Source: Lentisphaerae bacterium GWF2_57_35 (GTDB lineage Bacteria > Verrucomicrobiota > Kiritimatiellia > CAIQIC01 > GWF2-57-35). From it: DNA of 64,000 nt. This document shows positions 9,410 to 17,048 of the stretch, piece after piece (the stretch's first letter is position 1; every line of letters starts with the position of its first letter). A program made the position numbers and the translations under genes. The DNA lies in assembly GCA_001804865.1 (NCBI GenBank), contig MHBK01000036.1:1-64000 (forward strand). Direction: 5' to 3'. The notes beneath the pieces are model-generated. The model worked only from the letters and a program-made list of their open reading frames with translations, was not told the DNA's origin and ran no database searches.

Positions 9410-9438
9410 ATTGCACTCGCACCTAAATCGAATATAAT
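9410..9438 (+). promoter_or_regulatory. Promoter of the LpxH-like gene
   Basis: TTGCAC (9410-9415), a 17-bp spacer and a perfect TATAAT (9433-9438). Transcription would begin near 9445, about three bases before the ATG at 9448, so a leaderless message is expected. Just upstream, at 9369-9386, a nine-base unit (GAAGTTAGC) occurs twice in tandem across the previous stop codon. Confidence 0.65.
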
Positions 9439-9447
9439 GCAGCGCCG

Positions 9448-10218
9448 ATGAATCGATTTCGAACTATCTGGATTTCTGACATCCACCTGGGCACCCGGGT
9501 CTGCAAGGCCGGAGCGTTATTGGATTTCCTGAAGAATCACGAGTCCGAGCATCTTTATCTGGTCGGGGATATAATCGACGGCTGGGAATTGAAGAAAAAT
9601 TGGTACTGGGAACAGGCTCATAACGACGTTATCCAGAAACTGCTTCGAAAAGTCCGCAAAGGAACGAACGTGGTGTTCATTCCAGGCAATCACGACGAGT
9701 TTGCCCGGGAATACGCCGACCTGGCCTTCGGGGGCATTGTCGTCAAGCTGAAGCACCTGCATGAGACCGCCGACGGCAGAAAGCTTTTGGTCACTCATGG
9801 CGACGAATTCGACGGGATTGTCAAACACGCACGATGGCTGGCCATGCTGGGTTCCCATGCCTATGACGTCGCCTGCTCCATCAACCACTGGTTCAACCTC
9901 TTTCGCCGCAAACTCGGATTCCCCTACTGGTCCTTGTCCGCTTACTTGAAGCATAAGGTCAAAAACGCCGTCCAGTTCATCGGCGACTACGAAAAAGCCA
10001 TTGCCATGCAAGCCCGGCACGCCAAAGTTGACGGGATCGTCTGCGGTCACATCCACAAGGCCGATATCCAGTGCATCGACGGCATCATGTATTACAATGA
10101 CGGCGACTGGGTGGAAAGTTGCACGGCTCTGGTCGAGCACGACGACGGGCGGATGGAAATCATCGATTGGTCGCATCGCCTTTTTCCGGGAATCGATCGC
10201 GCGCCGGCTCGGCGTTAG
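9448..10218 (+). CDS. UDP-2,3-diacylglucosamine hydrolase-like metallophosphoesterase
   Basis: A calcineurin-type metallophosphoesterase of 256 residues. All metal-binding blocks are present in order: SDIHLG, VGDIIDGW, IPGNHDEF, THGDEFDG and CGHIHKAD. This resembles the LpxH/LpxH2 branch that cleaves UDP-2,3-diacylglucosamine to lipid X in lipid A synthesis. The longer form with DEFDG is often called LpxH-like, and its exact substrate is less certain. It would act at the cytoplasmic membrane and implies an outer membrane with LPS or a related lipid. Confidence 0.82.
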   Translation: MNRFRTIWISDIHLGTRVCKAGALLDFLKNHESEHLYLVGDIIDGWELKKNWYWEQAHNDVIQKLLRKVRKGTNVVFIPGNHDEFAREYADLAFGGIVVKLKHLHETADGRKLLVTHGDEFDGIVKHARWLAMLGSHAYDVACSINHWFNLFRRKLGFPYWSLSAYLKHKVKNAVQFIGDYEKAIAMQARHAKVDGIVCGHIHKADIQCIDGIMYYNDGDWVESCTALVEHDDGRMEIIDWSHRLFPGIDRAPARR

Positions 10219-10315
10219 ATTTCATTTGATGTGCGATTTCTTCTTGATCAAAGGGATAAGGAAGTTTATGCCTCATGATGGTTCTGAGTAATCGATAGGT
10301 GCAGGGCGGTCGCAT

Positions 10316-11650
10316 ATGAATAAGCCCGAATCCAAAGAAACACACATAGAAGCGCAGTTGTCCCGGCTTCAGGAAGAATGCCAGGTTCTGCAAAAAATGC
10401 TGGACCAGGAGCGGGCGTTCCGGCTTCACGCAGAAAACGAGTTGCGCGTTTGCGACGAGCAGCTTAAGGCGTCCGAGCAAAGGGAAAAGAGCCTTCAAAA
10501 TCGCGTGACGGAAGCCCGGCAAATGGAATTGCTGGGCAAACTCGCCGGCGTGGTGGCCCATGAGTTGAACAATATCCTCGTCCCCGTGGTCGGATATCCC
10601 GAACTCATTCAAAACGAGCTGCCGCCGGACAGCCCCAGCCGGGAGTTCTTAAACCTGATCGGAGCGGCCGGCAAGAAAGCCGTGGCCTATATCTCCGATC
10701 TGCTGGCCCTGGCTCGACAGGAGTCGCCCGTCTTCAAGCCGGCTCAATTGAACACCGCTATCCAGCGTCATTTGGAATCTCCGGATTTTAGCGAGCTGAA
10801 AACCCAGTACCCCTCCGTCGAGCTGGACCTGAAACTAACGCCCAACCTGCCTCTTCTTTCGGGTTCCTATGGACGCCTGAACAGAATCCTTGGCAATCTT
10901 TTGGCTTACGTTTTCGAGATCTCGGTCCAGCCTTGCACCCTCGAGTTGAACACGTGCCGGGAAGAGGCGCCGTCCGATTCGTCCGTCGGTTCAAATAAGT
11001 CCTTTGTGGTCTTCCGGCTGCGCAATCCCAGCATCGAGATGGCGGCCGACGAGATGGCGAAAATTTTCGAGCCGTTTTACATTCGCAACCGAACCTGCGG
11101 CTCCGCCAACGGGTTGAGCCTGGCGGCAGTTTACGTGTTGGTGAAGGAGCAAAAAGGACGTATCCATGTGCATTCGGCGCCCGGCAAGGGCACGGAATTT
11201 GTTATGCGTTTCCCGGCCGCCGCCGGCCAAGCCGCGCCCTTGGCGCCCAAAACCCATCCCCTTAGCGGATCGGGAAGAATTCTGGTCGTGGACGACGAAC
11301 AAAACACACGCGATATCACTTCGCGTTTTTTAAAGAGGCTGGGCTACGAAGTGGTCACGGCCGAAAACGGGCATGACGCCATCCGGCTCTACGAATCCGG
11401 CGCCGCCGGCAGTTCGTTCGACGTCATTCTCATGGATATGATCATGGAGAGAGGATTCGACGGCCTGGACACGTTCAGCCAGATCAAGGAACTGAACCCC
11501 CGCCAAAGATGCATCATCACCAGCGGCTATCTGGAAAGCGACCGGGTCCGGCAAGTATTGGTCATGGGTGCAGGTCAGTTCCTGCCCAAACCTTACACCT
11601 TGGAACAAATCGGTCGGGCCATCCGCGCCGAGATGGAAAGAGGGACCTGA
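10316..11650 (+). CDS. Hybrid histidine kinase / response regulator, degenerate ATP-binding site
   Basis: A 444-residue cytosolic protein: an N-terminal coiled coil (about 10-70), a dimerisation/phospho-acceptor helix with His82 in VVAHELNNILV, a HATPase-like region (about 150-300), and a C-terminal receiver domain (about 320-440) with acceptor Asp374 in ILMDMIM and Lys425 in LPKPY. The ATP lid is unusual: the DxGxG box preceding IFEPF reads RNPSI, and the usual GTGLGL glycine box reads ANGLSL. It may be a weak or inactive kinase acting as a phosphorelay or scaffold. It has no sensor domain or membrane helix. It converges on the receiver/Ser-Thr kinase gene. Confidence 0.82.
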   Translation: MNKPESKETHIEAQLSRLQEECQVLQKMLDQERAFRLHAENELRVCDEQLKASEQREKSLQNRVTEARQMELLGKLAGVVAHELNNILVPVVGYPELIQNELPPDSPSREFLNLIGAAGKKAVAYISDLLALARQESPVFKPAQLNTAIQRHLESPDFSELKTQYPSVELDLKLTPNLPLLSGSYGRLNRILGNLLAYVFEISVQPCTLELNTCREEAPSDSSVGSNKSFVVFRLRNPSIEMAADEMAKIFEPFYIRNRTCGSANGLSLAAVYVLVKEQKGRIHVHSAPGKGTEFVMRFPAAAGQAAPLAPKTHPLSGSGRILVVDDEQNTRDITSRFLKRLGYEVVTAENGHDAIRLYESGAAGSSFDVILMDMIMERGFDGLDTFSQIKELNPRQRCIITSGYLESDRVRQVLVMGAGQFLPKPYTLEQIGRAIRAEMERGT

Positions 11651-11654
11651 AAGA

Positions 11655-11707
11655 GGAGTCCAAAGTCCAAGGGGAGAGGGAGTCCAAGGTCCAAGGGCAG
11701 AGGGAGT
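11655..11707. repeat. Short tandem repeat, 24-bp period
   Basis: Two copies of a unit containing AGTCCAARGTCCAAGGG lie 24 bases apart (AGTCC at 11657 and 11681), with the beginning of a third (GGGAG) at 11703. It sits between the convergent kinase genes, just after the stop codon at 11650. It codes for nothing evident. Confidence 0.7.
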
Positions 11708-11732
11708 ATATGGGGTGGATACGCGGGGGATG

Positions 11733-13217
11733 TCAGACGGAGGCGTCCGATAAGGCTCGGCCAAAGTCTTCGATGGAAGCCCACCGATTTTCACGCTCGG
11801 CGGCCAGGGCTTTGGTAAAGATGCCAGCCACTTCGGCCGGTAATTCACCCAAGGCTTGAGGTCCTTTTTCGAGCACATGGATGTCCGCGATATCTTCCGG
11901 AAACGGCAATTCGCCCATCATCAGTTCATAAAGAAACAAGCCCAACGAATAGACATCGGTTCGGCCGTCGAGTGGTTCGCCCCGCAAACGTTCCGGGCTC
12001 ATGTAAGGCAAGGCGCCGGGGTCCCGTTCTTCCTTGCGCAGGTCCGTCAGTATTCCATCGCCGAAATCTGCGACTTTGAGCACGCCATCCCCCGTCAAAA
12101 GCATATTGGTGGGCTTGATGTCGCCGTGAATCGTCTGCAGCCGATGGGCGCAGGAGATCGCATCGGCACAAACGCGTCCAATCTGCATGACCGTCGGAAG
12201 AGGCAGCGTGCGATAGAGATTAAGAATGTCCTTGAACGACTGTCCGTCCACTAGTTCCATGACCAGGAAATAACGTTCTCCGGCCTTTTCCACGGCATGC
12301 AAACGGACAATGTGCTTGTGCGACAATTGCATCGCCTTCTTGGCGCACTCCTGCAAAGTGGACACCGCCTTCTCGTCGTGGAGGATTTTCTTCGAGAGAA
12401 TCTTGATGGCCACAGGTCCCGGCAACAAAGAGTCCTCCGCCCGGTAGACTACGCCCAGGGGGCTCTCGCCCAACACATCGAGCAGCTTGTAGCGTTCGCT
12501 TTGAAATTCTTCCGCGAATCTTTCGGCTTTCGGTTTTTTCGGCGCCGTCCGGGTCGCCGCCACCTTGACCAATCGAATCGGCTTGGGCCCTTTCGCCGCC
12601 TCCGCCGCCGGTTCTTCAGCGGCCGGCCCTTTGTCGCCGCCTGTTTTCACAATGCGAATCTGCTTTTTTCCCGACAGGCCTGTTCCATCGTGGGTTTCCT
12701 TGGCCGGTTCGTCCGACGTGGAAGGAGCCTTGGAAAGCGCCAACGTTTTCTTGCCTTGCAGGGAGGCCAGACGCCGGGTTTCCGTTTTGACGTTCACCGC
12801 CAGCTCCTGCAAATGCTTCTGCTGGCGACACAGCGTCTCGTAGCGGCTCAACGCCTTGCTGACCAGCTCGACCAATTCGTCCTGCCGCCAAGGCTTGGCA
12901 ATATACTTCCATATCCCGCCTTCATTGATCGCCTTGATCGTGGCCGACATATCGACGCCGGCGGTTACGACGATCGAGACGATGTTCGGATTGGAGTCCC
13001 GCGCCGTATTCAACACCGCCGTGCCGCTGATATCCGGCATGTTTAAATCGCAAAGAAGGACGGCCACTTCCATGGACTTGAGAATATGAATCGCCTCCGC
13101 CGGGGAAAGCGTGGGGACGATCTTGGCGGGGACGTCGGAGAGCTGACGTTCCAGCAATTTCAAAACGATTTCTTCATCGTCCACCACCAGTACAATAGGC
13201 TTGGCATCGGTTTTCAT
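11733..13217 (-). CDS. Receiver domain fused to a Ser/Thr protein kinase
   Basis: A 494-residue fusion. Residues 6-125 form a two-component receiver domain (VDDEE, acceptor Asp57 in LLCDLNMPD, Lys108 in IAKPW). A linker of about 115 residues follows, rich in Lys/Pro/Ala with two similar elements, QIRIVK and PIRLVK. Residues 242-490 are a Hanks-type kinase with Lys272 in VAIKIL, catalytic HGDIKPTN (Asp366, Asn371), DFG at 384-386 and PYMSPE. It has no membrane segment. The glycine loop is partly degenerate (LGESPLGVV). The architecture suggests a histidine-kinase signal gating serine/threonine phosphorylation. Its start overlaps the murC stop (ATGA), tying it to cell-wall synthesis. Confidence 0.88.
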   Translation of the reverse strand: MKTDAKPIVLVVDDEEIVLKLLERQLSDVPAKIVPTLSPAEAIHILKSMEVAVLLCDLNMPDISGTAVLNTARDSNPNIVSIVVTAGVDMSATIKAINEGGIWKYIAKPWRQDELVELVSKALSRYETLCRQQKHLQELAVNVKTETRRLASLQGKKTLALSKAPSTSDEPAKETHDGTGLSGKKQIRIVKTGGDKGPAAEEPAAEAAKGPKPIRLVKVAATRTAPKKPKAERFAEEFQSERYKLLDVLGESPLGVVYRAEDSLLPGPVAIKILSKKILHDEKAVSTLQECAKKAMQLSHKHIVRLHAVEKAGERYFLVMELVDGQSFKDILNLYRTLPLPTVMQIGRVCADAISCAHRLQTIHGDIKPTNMLLTGDGVLKVADFGDGILTDLRKEERDPGALPYMSPERLRGEPLDGRTDVYSLGLFLYELMMGELPFPEDIADIHVLEKGPQALGELPAEVAGIFTKALAAERENRWASIEDFGRALSDASV

Positions 13218-14572
13218 AATTCATCTTTCGTTAAGCGATCGACCAACCGACGTGCAAACAAGGGCAACCGAGGATCCCGGGCGCCCATGCATAAAACGAC
13301 ATCCCCGGGCGCGGCCTTTGCCGCCAGTTCTTCTTCGAGCGTTTCATAATCGTCCACCACGCGCGCCGACACGCCCCGTCCGACCAGCCGGGTTGCCAAA
13401 TCCTGGGAAGATACGGCACGGTGGGCGGTTCCCCCGGCATAGAAGACCGGCAAAACCGCCAACTCGTCTCCAGGCCGGCACACGTCGGCAAAGGCATCCG
13501 TCAATTCTTCCATCATGGAGGCCAGCGGCCCAAAGCCATGCGGACGCCAGACGCCATGCACGCCTTTCGAAAACGGCCGCACCGCCGACCACGCCGCCTT
13601 GATTTTCGCCGGATTGTGCGCGTAATCGTCCAGCACCGTCACTCCCCGCCCCACACCCACTTTCTCCAACCGTCGCTGAATCCCCTTGAACGACTTCAGG
13701 GCCTCGCGAACCACGGTCAAATCCTTGCCCATCCGGTCGCACAGGAGAACCGCGGCCGCGGCGTTCCTGGCATTGTGCTCCCCGGCTAAAGGAACATCGA
13801 AATCCATGCCCTTGAACGCAAACCTATATCCTTCCCCGTGAAGAACCGGCTCAATGGCCGACTCATAAAGCTCCGGAAACGCCCCGGCTTGCTTATTCCG
13901 CAAAATGCCCGGAACCCCTTCCCCGCAAACGATTCCCTGCCGGACCTGGACGGCGAACTTCCGGAACAGGTCTTCGACTTCCTCCAATTCAAAATGATCC
14001 TTGGAGATGTTAGTGAGGATGGCCCAATCGGGCGAGAAATTCAGAAGCGAACGGTCGCTTTCGTCCACTTCGACAATCCAGAGGTTGGACGAACCGGACC
14101 GTACGTTGCCCACCCGCGAAGCGCTTCGCCAGTTGAGGACCGCCCCGCCATTGACCACATGCGGATCTTCGCCCAGGCATTCGAAAATCCATCCGACCAT
14201 GCCCGTCACCGTGGTTTTGCCGCACGTGCCTGCAATGGCGATACAGCGCTTTCCGGCGGTCAGGCCGGCCAGCATGCGGGCCCGATGCAACAGCGGGACG
14301 CCCAGACGCCTTGCCGCTTCGATTTCGGGGTTGTCCTGTTCGATCGCCGTACTGAAAACAAGTCCGGTCGTTTGAGCGGTCAGCGAGGAGCCGTCTTGAG
14401 GAACCAACTGCACGCCGCCCGCCGTCAGTTGGTCGAAGATCTCCAACCGCTCGCCCTGATCCCAAAAGCGGTCCGACCCGGTAACGCGATGGCCTTCATC
14501 CACCAGGGCTTGCGCCAACGCGCTCATGCCCACGCCGGCCACGCCGGCGAGATGATAATGCTTAAGGTCCAT
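13214..14572 (-). CDS. murC: Mur ligase, UDP-N-acetylmuramate--alanine ligase type
   Basis: A 452-residue Mur ligase that most resembles MurC, which adds L-Ala to UDP-MurNAc. It has the N-terminal Rossmann motif GVAGVGMSALAQ, the ATP loop IAGTCGKTTVTG, the VVEVDESD-like segment IVEVDESDRS, GEHNARNAAAA and DDYAHNP in the C-terminal domain. The related recycling ligase Mpl cannot be excluded because no other mur gene is nearby. It overlaps its upstream neighbour, a bactofilin, by 11 bases and the downstream kinase by 4. Confidence 0.85.
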   Translation of the reverse strand: MDLKHYHLAGVAGVGMSALAQALVDEGHRVTGSDRFWDQGERLEIFDQLTAGGVQLVPQDGSSLTAQTTGLVFSTAIEQDNPEIEAARRLGVPLLHRARMLAGLTAGKRCIAIAGTCGKTTVTGMVGWIFECLGEDPHVVNGGAVLNWRSASRVGNVRSGSSNLWIVEVDESDRSLLNFSPDWAILTNISKDHFELEEVEDLFRKFAVQVRQGIVCGEGVPGILRNKQAGAFPELYESAIEPVLHGEGYRFAFKGMDFDVPLAGEHNARNAAAAVLLCDRMGKDLTVVREALKSFKGIQRRLEKVGVGRGVTVLDDYAHNPAKIKAAWSAVRPFSKGVHGVWRPHGFGPLASMMEELTDAFADVCRPGDELAVLPVFYAGGTAHRAVSSQDLATRLVGRGVSARVVDDYETLEEELAAKAAPGDVVLCMGARDPRLPLFARRLVDRLTKDEL

Positions 14573-15284
14573 TTTCGGCTCCGGCGGCTTGCGGCCAAAT
14601 GAAAACGCGGGCCGTCAGACCGCCTCCGTCTTCCACGATCAGATGGCGCGAATTGACGCGTCCCCGCAGATGGCCGCCGGCTTTGATTGTCAGGAGCCCG
14701 CTCACCTCCAATTCGGCCTCCAAAATCCCCGCCACGTCCACGTCGTGTTGAAGAGTCTTCTGGCGCAGAATCACTTCGGCGCCAGGGGCAATCCGCAGAT
14801 GACGGCTCTTGACTTGTCCCTCCGGGAACTCGGCGCCGCGGCGAATTTCCAGCGTGCCGTACGCCTCCACCGTGCCGCCTTCGACCTGGCCCTCGAGAAT
14901 CACATCCTGCCCGATCACCCGGCCCTGTTTGAACAGGCTGCCGGCCATAAGATGAATCTGTCCCGCCGTTTTCAGATCCTGGGTCCATTCCCCCTCGATC
15001 TTGTAGTCGGTCAGTTCCAGCGCCGTGCGACACTTCGGACAATGGGTCTTGGCCACCCGGACGGTGAGAGAAAACTCGTAGGCACACTCGTAGCACCGGA
15101 TGAGCCGTTTGGTCGGCTGCACCGTTTTTCCGATATGCCGGACAGGTTCGGCGCGCTCAGGAGGCTTCGGGGCGGACGATTCGGGCTCTGCCTTTCGAAT
15201 CGGCTCCACCCCTGCATCCTTCGCGTGCTTGACCATCCGCACGACGGTAAATCCGTCCATTACGTCGGTCTTGCGAGTTTCCAC
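14562..15284 (-). CDS. Zinc-ribbon bactofilin-like protein
   Basis: A 240-residue protein with a charged, disordered N-terminus (1-60), a zinc ribbon with CYECAYEF and CPKCRTALE (about 64-88), and a C-terminal polymer-forming bactofilin domain. The latter is recognised from repeated short beta-strand turns such as GRVIGQDVILEGQVEGG, GTLEIRRGAEF and SGLLTIKAGGHLRGRV. Bactofilins self-assemble into filaments that position cell-wall enzymes and polarity factors. The start is GTG at 15284, with CGGAGAA seven bases upstream. It is co-transcribed with a standard bactofilin and murC. Confidence 0.82.
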   Translation of the reverse strand: METRKTDVMDGFTVVRMVKHAKDAGVEPIRKAEPESSAPKPPERAEPVRHIGKTVQPTKRLIRCYECAYEFSLTVRVAKTHCPKCRTALELTDYKIEGEWTQDLKTAGQIHLMAGSLFKQGRVIGQDVILEGQVEGGTVEAYGTLEIRRGAEFPEGQVKSRHLRIAPGAEVILRQKTLQHDVDVAGILEAELEVSGLLTIKAGGHLRGRVNSRHLIVEDGGGLTARVFIWPQAAGAENGP

Positions 15285-15326
15285 AACAGTTCTCCGCTAC
15301 GAGGGCCGCATTCCACAGGAGATCGT

Positions 15327-15752
15327 TTAACGCCGGGCAAAGGCGCCTGGACGATTCTCCGCCGGCTTTTCCTCTTCGACCGCTTCCGGTTTGGCCGCCG
15401 GAGGAATGCCGACCGGCGTGCCGGAAGGATTGACTTCGGATTTGCCGACGAACGTCACACCGTCTTCAACCGCCAGCCGCTTGGATTTGATGTCGCCGTT
15501 GACGCGGGCGGTGGCTTTCATTTCTATCTTGTCCTTGGCCGCCACATTGCCGTTCAACGAGCCTTCGATGGACACGGAATTAACCGCGAGATTGCCTTTG
15601 ATGACCGCGCTTTTCCCAATGATGGCATCACCCGAGCAGATCAATTCCCCATCCAGCTTCCCGTCGATGCGAACAGATCCCGACGATTTGATCGTCCCGA
15701 TGATTTCCATGTCGACTGTGATCAACGATTGTGTGCTATTGCCGTTACTCAT
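15327..15752 (-). CDS. Bactofilin
   Basis: A 141-residue bactofilin (DUF583): a short N-terminal tail, a beta-helical core (about 15-105) with repeated elements such as GSVRIDGKLDGELICSG, IIGKSAVIKGNL, VSIEGSLNGNV and ATARVNGDIKSKRL, and a proline/glutamate-rich tail. It would form unpolarised cytoskeletal filaments beneath the membrane. AGGAG lies five bases before the ATG. It is first in a set of four: bactofilin, zinc-ribbon bactofilin, murC, receiver-kinase. Confidence 0.92.
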   Translation of the reverse strand: MSNGNSTQSLITVDMEIIGTIKSSGSVRIDGKLDGELICSGDAIIGKSAVIKGNLAVNSVSIEGSLNGNVAAKDKIEMKATARVNGDIKSKRLAVEDGVTFVGKSEVNPSGTPVGIPPAAKPEAVEEEKPAENRPGAFARR

Positions 15753-15887
15753 TATGACTCCTGATTATTTTCTTCAGAACAAAATAGGCGATTGCCTGAG
15801 CGGATGAGAGTGCCACGAACATCAGGTCTTCACAAGCCTGATTTGCCTTGAGCGACGTTGCCGCAACGCTACTACGTTGGGACAGCT

Positions 15888-16811
15888 TCACTTGGACGAT
15901 TCGCGTCGTTCCTGTTCTTCCCAGAACAGGCTGTTGTGGGAGCTGATCTCCTTGCGAAGGGAAGCCACCTGATCGCCCAGCAGTCCGAAATGAAACAGGA
16001 TAACCCCGCTCAAAATGGCGACGATGGAACCGCCGGCGATCCGCCAGTGTTCGGATGCGAAAATATAGGTTTGATACACGGTTCCGACCAGGATCAAGCC
16101 GATGGCAGGCCCCACGAACGCGCGCAAGGGATCGAACAACATGATCAGTCGCAGCGCCAGCATCAGGGTCTTCATGCCATCGGATAAAATTCGCACCGAA
16201 CTGGTTCCAAGCCGCGTGTGGCATTGAATCGGCAGGAAAACGTAGGAATAGCGGCTCTTCATCACGTACATCAACGAAGTGGTGGAAAACGAAAAGCCCT
16301 CCGGCAACAAATCCAGCATCCGCATGAAAATACGACGACGACCCGCGCGAAAGCCGCTGTTGATGTCGGGAATGTTCTGATCGGCCAGAAAGTTGCAGAC
16401 CTTCTGAAGGATCCACTTGCCCGGCTTGCGAACAGCCGGAATGCCGGCGCCTTTCGTCCGCACGCTGAAGACGCATTCGTATTGCTTCAACGCCTCGACG
16501 AACGGGGGAATATCCGAAGCGTCGTGTTGTCCGTCGGCATCGAAAAAGAGCACGTTTTCGGCGCGGGCGGCTTGAATGCCGGTTTTTAAAGAGGCCCCAT
16601 AGCCCCGATTCGACTCATGGCGAATCACCCGGACGCGATCCGTATACGCGGCCAGAGCCTCCCGTGAACCGTCCGTGGAGCCGTCGTCCACCACGATAAT
16701 CTCCCAAGCCTGCGAGCCCCGAAGCTTGATCAGATTATCGAGTACGCCGGGCAGAGCCGCTTGTTCGTTGTAGGCGGGAATGACGATCGCAACCGCATAT
16801 TCTTTCGACAT
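15888..16811 (-). CDS. Family 2 glycosyltransferase, membrane-anchored
   Basis: A 307-residue GT-A glycosyltransferase similar to dolichol/polyprenyl-phosphate sugar synthases. It shows IVIPAYNEQ, VVDDGSTDGS, the metal-binding FFDADGQHD and a NSGFRAGRR segment. Two hydrophobic stretches near residues 230-285 form membrane anchors. It probably transfers a sugar to a lipid carrier on the cytosolic face. GGGAG lies before the ATG. It is the last gene of the SxtJ/carbamoyltransferase group. Confidence 0.88.
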   Translation of the reverse strand: MSKEYAVAIVIPAYNEQAALPGVLDNLIKLRGSQAWEIIVVDDGSTDGSREALAAYTDRVRVIRHESNRGYGASLKTGIQAARAENVLFFDADGQHDASDIPPFVEALKQYECVFSVRTKGAGIPAVRKPGKWILQKVCNFLADQNIPDINSGFRAGRRRIFMRMLDLLPEGFSFSTTSLMYVMKSRYSYVFLPIQCHTRLGTSSVRILSDGMKTLMLALRLIMLFDPLRAFVGPAIGLILVGTVYQTYIFASEHWRIAGGSIVAILSGVILFHFGLLGDQVASLRKEISSHNSLFWEEQERRESSK

Positions 16812-16860
16812 GGACTTCTCCCGGCGAATCTTCGCGTCGCGCGACGTACGCCATGATCCA

Positions 16861-17025
16861 TTAGAACAACGTGTATATGAAGGGCGCCACGGAGGAACCC
16901 GTCACGATCAACACGGTCAATAACAAGAGCACCAGCACGATGGGAATGATCCACCACGCCTTGTTTTGCCATGCAAACTCAAAAAACTCGCCGATCAAAC
17001 GTCCGACATACTTCAGAATTCTCAT
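16861..17025 (-). CDS. DUF5989 small membrane protein (SxtK-like position)
   Basis: A 54-residue protein with a charged start (MRILKYVGRLIGEFFEFAW) and one membrane helix (IIPIVLVLLLLTVLIV). Such proteins (DUF5989) typically sit directly beside O-carbamoyltransferases and SxtJ-like proteins. The longer frame begins in non-conserved sequence; the ATG at 17025 has GGGAG five bases upstream. It probably forms part of a membrane complex with its two neighbours; the function is unknown. Confidence 0.78.
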   Translation of the reverse strand: MRILKYVGRLIGEFFEFAWQNKAWWIIPIVLVLLLLTVLIVTGSSVAPFIYTLF

Positions 17026-17048
17026 TGTTGCTCCCGCCGATTCCTCGA

